Below, in pieces: positions 57,425 through 64,000 of a stretch of DNA of 64,000 nucleotides (its first letter is position 1; the number at the start of each line of letters is the position of its first letter). The stretch lies in contig NC_087064.1 in assembly GCF_963678635.1 (NCBI RefSeq), forward strand, positions 46,233,346-46,297,345. Reading direction: 5' to 3'. A program made the translations under genes and the position numbers. This DNA comes from Symsagittifera roscoffensis. Lineage: Eukaryota > Xenacoelomorpha > Acoela > Convolutidae. The notes beneath the pieces were generated by a model. That model was given only the letters and a program-made list of their open reading frames with translations, did no database searches and was not told the DNA's origin.

Positions 57425-57786
57425 CTAGAATAATACAAAACTTGCAAGTTTAGCAAAAACCTGCATGACAAAAAAGCAATTTTTCGACTTTTGATAAATG
57501 AACGCTAGTAATTGTACTTTGGAAAAAATACAATTTTTACTTTCATGGTATCTAAATTAAAAAATAAAGATGTATTTCCTTGTCTATTCAGCAACTACCG
57601 AGCAATCAACAGAGAAAATTCTCTTTTTAGTTTAGATAATTATCAGTTAGTTTTATTATCTTTTTACTTTAGATAATTATCTTTTAAATATTTTAGTTTG
57701 GATACCATGAAACCAGAAAAAAAACATATTTTTTGCTCCTAAGTACAAGTGGATAACCTTCATAAGCCCTAATAACTCCTATTCAC

Positions 57787-57974
57787 CTGTGCAATCTCTG
57801 CCTTGACAACAGGGACTTTCTCTGTCCTGCCACTGACTTGCATTCTGCCCTCGCTCTCCTTCTTCTTCAGCAGATTGCTCTCCACCCCCTGCCACTCATG
57901 CCACTGTTTCGCCCTCTGTCCAAATGTCTCCCTCACTGCCTTCAACAGACCACAGTAGTCGCGAACCAACTCAC
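57787..57974 (-). CDS. Sorting nexin 1/2, exon B
   Basis: 188 nt. The acceptor is TTCTTTTCAG; GT completes a Cys codon with T of exon A. The donor is CACAG followed by GTGAAT. It reads ELVRDYCGLLKAVRETFGQR then AKQWHEWQGVESNLLKKKES and VPVVKAEIAQ. The pattern (Y..L..AV...F.QR.K.W..WQ......KK.E) is the central BAR helix of SNX1/SNX2. An insertion-free alignment by eye over 60 residues makes the family call firm; SNX1 and SNX2 cannot be separated. Confidence 0.95.
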
Positions 57975-58369
57975 CTGAAAAGAAGGAGAAACAAAACACT
58001 TCAGAATATTAAAAGAAAACTTTTAGTGAATCTAGCTCTAAATTCCACGGCTCCGAAACTATGTTTGTTTTCCACAAAACTTGCGGCTCCAAATTTCTGC
58101 TTAGTGATCACATTTGCTCTTTAATTAGGTGTATCCAGTTTCAATGAAAGGGTAGTCAATTCATATCACTAAACCGCCATTTATGAAACGACCCATACTA
58201 CAGAGAAACAACTTGATCGGTCTATTCAACTCTAAAATAAAACCACCAAGACCAAATTTGAACCAACTCATTTCATAATAATGCTCTTCGCACTACATCG
58301 CACGTTAACTTTTTTTCAACTCAGTTTTCCTGGAATAATAAAATTGCCAGTAATAATAAAATAACTCAC

Positions 58370-58531
58370 AGAAGAGGTCGTAGTCGTGTTGTGACTGGTT
58401 GGCATGCAGATGTTCTATCCTCTCTTCCAGCTCACTCAGCTGACTCAACGCACGTGACAGCACAGTGTGCTCCTCAGTATTGCCCAACATGGCCACACTC
58501 TTCGCAAATGTCGCACTGTGCCCAGACAGAT
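58370..58531 (-). CDS. Sorting nexin 1/2, exon A
   Basis: 162 nt. The acceptor is TTATTTGCCTAG and the donor is CTCTTCT followed by GTGAGT. It reads LSGHSATFAKSVAMLGNTEE then HTVLSRALSQLSELEERIEH, matching the first BAR helix of SNX1/2 (.FAKS.AMLGN.E.HTALSRALSQL.EVEEKI). SNX1/2 bind phosphoinositides through an upstream PX domain and, with SNX5/6, form the ESCPE-1/retromer-associated coat for endosome-to-Golgi sorting. The PX domain and earlier exons are not in the window up to 64000, so the gene continues to the right beyond the satellite. Confidence 0.94.
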
Positions 58532-58589
58532 CTAGGCAAATAAAAAAAGTTGCAAAAAGAGATCTCTTCCATAGTTTGCCAGAATCAAA

Positions 58590-59030
58590 ACATAGCCAGC
58601 AGACAGTTGGAAAAGAGTAATGCACGCAAGTAAACAGAAAAAAAAACAGTATTGAAAAAATGTCAACTTTCGAATTTCAATGAAAAGAATAGATGCCATT
58701 TGAGCTCTTCGAATTTCTGGAACAATTTATGATTGACGCTTTTTTGATAACATTAACCCACCTTGACGTTCGTATCTGGAGAGTGCTATTTACGTCACTT
58801 TCAGCAGATGAAAATCAATTGAACTCAAAAAGTGCATATATATCTAAGTGCATCAATATGTATGAATGCACATCTGTAGTTATGAGCATTATAAAACCTT
58901 ATCCTGGAAAAACAAAAAATCACCAAGACCTATGTAAGAGTCTTCACTATGTTCAATACTCTTAAGAATCTTAACTTTCGAGTTTCACAGAAAAAACTAT
59001 ATGCCCTTAAAGCTCTTTGGATTTCTATAA
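58590..59030 (+). repeat. Repeat family C copy abutting the satellite
   Basis: ACATAGCCAGCAGACAGTTG, TAATGCACGCAAGTAAACAG, CAACTTTCGAATTTCAATGA and AGACCTATGTAAGAGTCTTC match 29765-30200. It runs directly into the first satellite units at about 59035 (CCAATAATCAATTGACTCGC, the same entry as window position 15). Confidence 0.62.
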
Positions 59031-59034
59031 CAAC

Positions 59035-62000
59035 TAGCAAGCCCGCCTCCAATAATCAATTGACTCGCCAAAAACTATGTCTTGTTCTGATCACGCTATC
59101 CAAGCAAAGAAACTTTGAACAATTTCAATTTAAGCCATATCGTAAATCGGTTTGAAAAACTTAAGGTTTCATAGCACGAATCTTTTCCCGAAAAATTGAA
59201 GTTTTTCTAAGCAAACTATTCAAGCCATGAAATGAAACATTTCGAGTTACTTCATCGAGCGAACTGGTTCGCAAAAGTTTCAAGTTTTTGTAAGCAAACG
59301 AATTAAAACATTTCCAACTTTTAAACATTTCAAAGTTATTACATAAGCTGATTTGGTTCACAAAAAGTACAAGTTTTTCGAAGCAAACTTTTCAGCTATG
59401 AAACTTTCAATAGTTCAAGTTAGTTCAAAATGTGAACCGGATGGCAAACTGTTTTTCTGTTGAAGCCTTCCAAATGATTTTCAGGATTTTTCTTAGTTTT
59501 GTAATTAAAATTTTTACGCGAGCTAATGGAGAAAAATCCAAGCTAAGTCTTAGACCGAATCTTTTTTGCCGAAAGTTGAAATTTTCCAAAACCAGCAATT
59601 CAAGCTAAGAACCTTTGAAATAAATCGAGATAATTAATGAAACAAAGCGGGTCACTAAAAACTTGTTCAAGCAAATTATTCGAAACTTAGAAGCTATTCA
59701 AAACTTTGTTAACTCTCACACTTCAATTTTTCGCCACCTGTTCAGTAAATTTTACAAAGTAATTCTGGGAAAACTTATAGAGCTATGCAAATTTGAAAAA
59801 TTTCTTCCATAATTCGAGCAATACGCGAAAAGCTTCAAGTTTTTCAAAGCAAGCTTTTGAAGCTATCAAACTTTGAAATACTTCAAGTTATTTCAAAAAC
59901 AAAATCAAATCGCTAATTTTTTTTGAAGCAATCTTATCAAGCTATGAAACTTTGAAAAAAAAGCAGGTTATTCCGTGGACTAAATCGGTTCGCGAAAAGT
60001 TTTAGTTTTTTTAAGCAAGCTTTTAAAGCTATGACACTTTGAATTATTTCAAGTTTTTCCATGTACTGAATCGGTTCGCGAAAAGCTTAAGTTTTTTGAA
60101 GCAAGCTAACCAAGCTATGAAACTTCGCTTAGTGAAAAAATTGTTTTTCTAAGCAAGCTATTGAAGCTATGAAACTTTGAATTACTTCAAGTTATTTCAA
60201 AAACAAAATCAAGTCGCGAAATTTTTATTGAAGCAAGCTTATCAAGTTATGAAACTTTGAAAAAAGCAGGTTATTCCGTGGACTAAATCGCTTCGCGAAA
60301 AGTTTTAGTTTTTCTAAGCAAGCTTTTAAAGCAGAAACTTTGGATTATTTCAAAATATTTCATAGATTAAATCGGTTTTCAGCTATGAAACGTTGAAATT
60401 TTATCAAGTTACTTCATACACTGAATCGGTTCGCGAAAAATTTAAATTTTTCCAAGCAAGCTTTTTAGAAAAGAAATTTTGGATTATTTCAATCTATTTC
60501 ATAGATTGATTCAGTTTTAAGCTATGAAACGTTGAAATTTTATCAAGTTACTTCATCACTAAATCGGTTCGCAAAAAATTAAAGTTTTCCCCAGCAAGCT
60601 ATGAAACGATGAAATATTTCTAATTACTTATAAGACCGAATCAGTTCGCAAAAATTTAAAAATTTTCTAAGCAAGGTTTCAATCCAAGAAACTTCAAAAT
60701 ATTAGAGGTTATTTCGTAGACTGAAACGGATCACGAAAAGCTTTAAGTTTTTTGAAGTAAGCTAATCAAGCTATGAAACTTTGCAACATTGCTTCCGGAA
60801 AAAATTGTTTTTCTAAGCAAGCTGTTAAAAGTTTCAGTTTTTCTAAGCAATTTTTTAAAGCTGAAACTTTGTATTAATTCAAACTATTGCATAGATTGAA
60901 TCGGTTCGCGAAAAATTTAGGTTTTTCTAAGCAAGATTTTTACGCTATGAAACGTTGAAAATTTTTCAATTTACTTCATGCACCGAATCGGTTCGCGAAA
61001 ATCTTAAAATTTTCTAAGCAAGCTTTTTAGACTAAAAATTTTGAAAAGACTCCAGTTATTTCTTGGACCAAATCAGTTCGCAAAAAGTTTCAGCTTTCCT
61101 AAGCATACTTTTAAAGCTATGAACCTTTGAAATAAATCGAGATATTTAATGAAAAAAGCGGGTCACTAAAAGTTTATAGAGCGATGCAAATTTGAAATAT
61201 TTCTTCCATAATTCGAGCAATACGCGAAAAGCTTAAAAATTTTCAAAGCAAGCTAATCAAGCTAATAAAATCTGAATTCTTTCACATTATTTCATAGACT
61301 GAAACGAATCACGAAAAGCTTTAAGTTTTTTGAAGTAAGCTAATCAAGCTATGAAACTTTGAAAAAAGCAGGTTATTCCGTGGACTAAATCGGTTCGCGA
61401 AAAGTTTTAGTTTTTCTAAGCAAGCTTTTAAAGCTATGAAACTTTGACTTATTTCAAGTTTTTCCATGTACAGAATCGGTTCGCGAAAAGCTTAAGTTTT
61501 TTGAAGTAAGCTAATCAAGCTATGAAACTTTGCTTCGTGAAAAAAATGTTTTTCTAAGCAAGCTGTTAAAGCTACGAAACTTTGGATTATTTCAAACTAT
61601 TTCATAGATTGAATAGGTGCTCGAGAAATTTTAATTTTTCTAAGCAAGACTTTTAAGCTATAAAACGTTGAAATTTTTTAATATATTAAATGAAATATTG
61701 AAAAATGACATATGATATATTTAAATGAAATATTGAATGAAAAAGGTGATATTTAATGAAACAGAGCGGGTCACTCAAAACTTGTTCCAGCAAGTTATTC
61801 GAAACTTTGAAGTTACTCAAAACTTCATGAACTGCGACACTTAAATTTTTTGCCACCTGTTCAGTCTATGATTTAACCTCGAAATTTTTCAAAGTATTTC
61901 TGGGAAAGCTTATAGAGCTATGCAAATTTGAAAAATTTCTTTCATAATTCGAGCAATACGCGAAAAGCTTAAAAGTTTTCTAGGCAAGCTAATCAAGCTA

Positions 62001-64000
62001 AAAAAAATCTGAATTCTTTCACGTTATTTCGTAGACCGAATCAATTTCTGAGCAAGGTTTAAAGCTATGAAACATTGAAAAATTGCAAGATAATTCATAG
62101 AGTGAATCAGTTCGTAAAAAGCTTCAAGTTTTTCGAAGCAAGCTAATCAAGCTATGGAACTTTGAAAAAATGCAGGTTATCTCGTTAACTAAGACGGTTC
62201 GCGAAAACTTTGAAGTTTTATAAGGAAGCTTTAAAAGCAAGGAAATTTTGAATTATTACAAGTTATTTCATAGACTGAAACGGATCACGAAAAGCTTTAA
62301 GTTTTTTGAAGTAAGCTAATCAAGCTATGAAACTTTGAAACGTCGCTTCGTGAAAAAATTGTTTTTCTAAGCAAGCTGTTAAAGCTACGAAACTTTAAAT
62401 GTTTCAAGTTATTTGTGGGAACGAATCAATTCGCGAAAAATTCAGTTTTTCTAAGCAAGCTTTTAAAGCTGAAACTTTGTATTATTTCAAACTATTTCAT
62501 AGATTGAATCGACGCTCGAGAAATTTAAGTTTTTCTAAGCAAGAATTTTAAGCTATGAAACGTTGAAATTTTATCAAGTTACTTCACAATCGGTTCGCGA
62601 AAAAAATTAAATTTTTCTGAGCAAGCTTTTAGGACAAGAAAATTTCAAAGGACTCCACTTATTTCTTGGACCGAGTCCGTTCCCGAAACATTTAAGTTTT
62701 TCTAAGCAAGCATTTAAGCAAGCAGTTTCAGTTTTTCAAAGCAAGCTATTGAAGCTATGAAATTTTGAAATACTTCAAGTTATTTCAAAAACCAAATCAA
62801 TTCGCGAAGTTTTTTTCGAAGCAAGCTAATCAAGCTATGAAACTTTGAAAAAATGCAGGTTATTTCGTGGACTAAAACGGTTCGCGAAAACTTTGAAGTT
62901 TTGCAAGGAAGCTTTAAATGCTTTGATATTTTGAATTATTACAAGTTATTTCATAGACTGAAACGGATCACGAAAAGCTTCAAGTTTTTTGAGGTAAGCT
63001 AATCAAGCTATGAAACTTTGAAACTTCGCTTCGTGAAAAAATTGTTTTTCTAAGCAAGCTATTGAAGCTATGAAACTTTGAATTACTTCAAGTTATTTCA
63101 AAAACAAAATCAAATCGCGAAATTTTTTTTGAAGCAAGCTTATCAAGCTATGAAAAAAAGCAGGTTATTCCGTGGACTAAATCGGTTCGCGAAAAGTTTT
63201 AGTTTTTCTAGGCAAGCTTTTAAAGCAGAAATTTTGGATTATTTCAAAATATTTCATAGATTGAATCGGTTTTCAGCTATGAAACGTTGAAATTTTATCA
63301 AGTTACTTCATACACTGAATCGGTTCGCGAAAAATTTAAATTTTTCCAAGCAAGCTTTTTAGACTAGAAATTTTGGATCATTTCAATCTATTTCATAGAT
63401 TGATTCGGTTTTAAGCTATGAAACGTTGAAATTTTATCAAGTTACTTCATCACTAAATCGGTTCGCAAAAAATTGAAGTTTTTCCCAGCAAGCTATGAAA
63501 CGATGAAATATTTCCAATTACTTATAAAACCGAATCAGTTCGCAAAAATTTAAAATTTTCTAAGCAAGGTTTAAATCCAAGAAACTTCAAAATATTAGAG
63601 GTTATTTCGTAGACTGAAACGGATCACGAAAAGCTTTAATATTTTTGAAGTAAGCTAATCAAGCTATGAAACTTTGCTTCGTGAAAAAATTGTTTTTCTA
63701 ATCAAGCTGTTAAAGCTGCGAAACTTTGAAATATTTTAAGTCATTTCTTGGAACGAATCAGTTCGCGAAAAGTTTCAGTTTTTCTAAGCAAGCTTTTAAA
63801 GCTGAAAATTTGGATTATTTCAAACTATTTCATAGATTGAATCGGTGCGCAAAAAACTTAAGTTTTTCTCAGCAAGACTTTTAAGCTATGAAACGTGAAA
63901 TTTTTTTCAAGATACTTCATACACTGAATCGATTCGCGAAAAATTTAAATTTTTCTACGCAAGCTTTTCAGACTTAAAATTTTGAGAAGACTCCAGTTAT
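59035..64000. repeat. Satellite array (approximately 86-bp unit), right flank
   Basis: Tandem units with blocks TTTTTCTAAGCAAGCTTTTA, AAGCTATGAAACTTTGAA, ATTTCAAGTTATTTCATAGA and GAATCGGTTCGCGAAAAG, more regular than in the left array. A higher-order repeat of about 2.9 kb is visible: 60142-61000 matches 63043-63900, including distinctive units (GCAGGTTATTCCGTGGACTA; AATCGGTTTTCAGCTATGAA). The array continues past the window. No gene is seen. It probably lies in an intron of the minus-strand sorting nexin, whose upstream exons are absent here. Confidence 0.9.

Larger units (their letters stand above)
53260..58284. repeat. 5.02-kb tandem duplication, copy 2
   Basis: Direct continuation of copy 1 at 53259/53260. 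This copy adjoins exon A of the sorting nexin (58370-58531), so it supplies the gene's working 3' end. After 58284 the sequence is unique (TCTTCGCACTACATCGCACG). Confidence 0.95.

Overview
The window is nuclear DNA from an AT-rich, intron-rich, repeat-laden animal genome, most likely an invertebrate. I cannot name the species. The evidence is spliced genes with canonical GT-AG introns whose phases agree at every junction, metazoan-type proteins (PRMT3, a sorting nexin 1/2, a D-glycerate kinase), and non-LTR, hAT and Mutator-like relics. The ends of the window are filled with one tandem satellite. There is no operon, CRISPR or bacterial structure.

Layout. 1-2.5 kb: an approximately 86-bp satellite with a palindromic TTCGCGAA core. 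3.07-16.12 kb (minus): a four-exon gene for a protein of about 1,180 aa (coiled coil, then WD-like blades, then a polyproline tail) that I do not recognise. Its first intron holds, antisense, an apparently intact non-LTR retrotransposon (about 8.57-13.38 kb). The element has three ORFs: a stand-alone SGNH esterase, a PHD-type ORF1 and an endonuclease/reverse transcriptase ORF2. 16.47-36.38 kb (minus): glycerate kinase (GLYCTK) in four coding exons with introns of 12.4 and 5.8 kb. Those introns contain a small unrecognised plus-strand gene (23.8-25.0 kb, with a 32-nt microexon), a non-LTR relic, two MULE relics, a hAT MITE with a perfect 8-bp target duplication, tRNA-derived SINEs and a 113-bp minisatellite. 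36.4-44.3 kb: intergenic, with a partial copy of GLYCTK exon 1 and another non-LTR relic. 44.33-46.66 kb (minus): PRMT3 in three coding exons. 48.24-58.28 kb: a nearly perfect 5.02-kb tandem duplication carrying the last three exons of a sorting nexin 1/2 gene. The preceding exon lies at 58.4-58.5 kb, so one copy completes the gene and the other is an orphan. 59.0-64 kb: the satellite again, probably inside an intron of the sorting nexin.

How the genes relate. Four of the five genes lie on the minus strand; the small nested gene is the exception. They share no obvious pathway: GLYCTK is serine/fructose catabolism, PRMT3 is arginine methylation of ribosomal protein, SNX1/2 is endosomal retromer/ESCPE-1 sorting. 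GLYCTK's stop is only 346 bp upstream of the coiled-coil/WD gene's ATG. Much of the remaining DNA belongs to a few dispersed repeat families. All coordinates and joins were worked out by hand from the sequence. Homology calls rest on motif recognition; no search was run.
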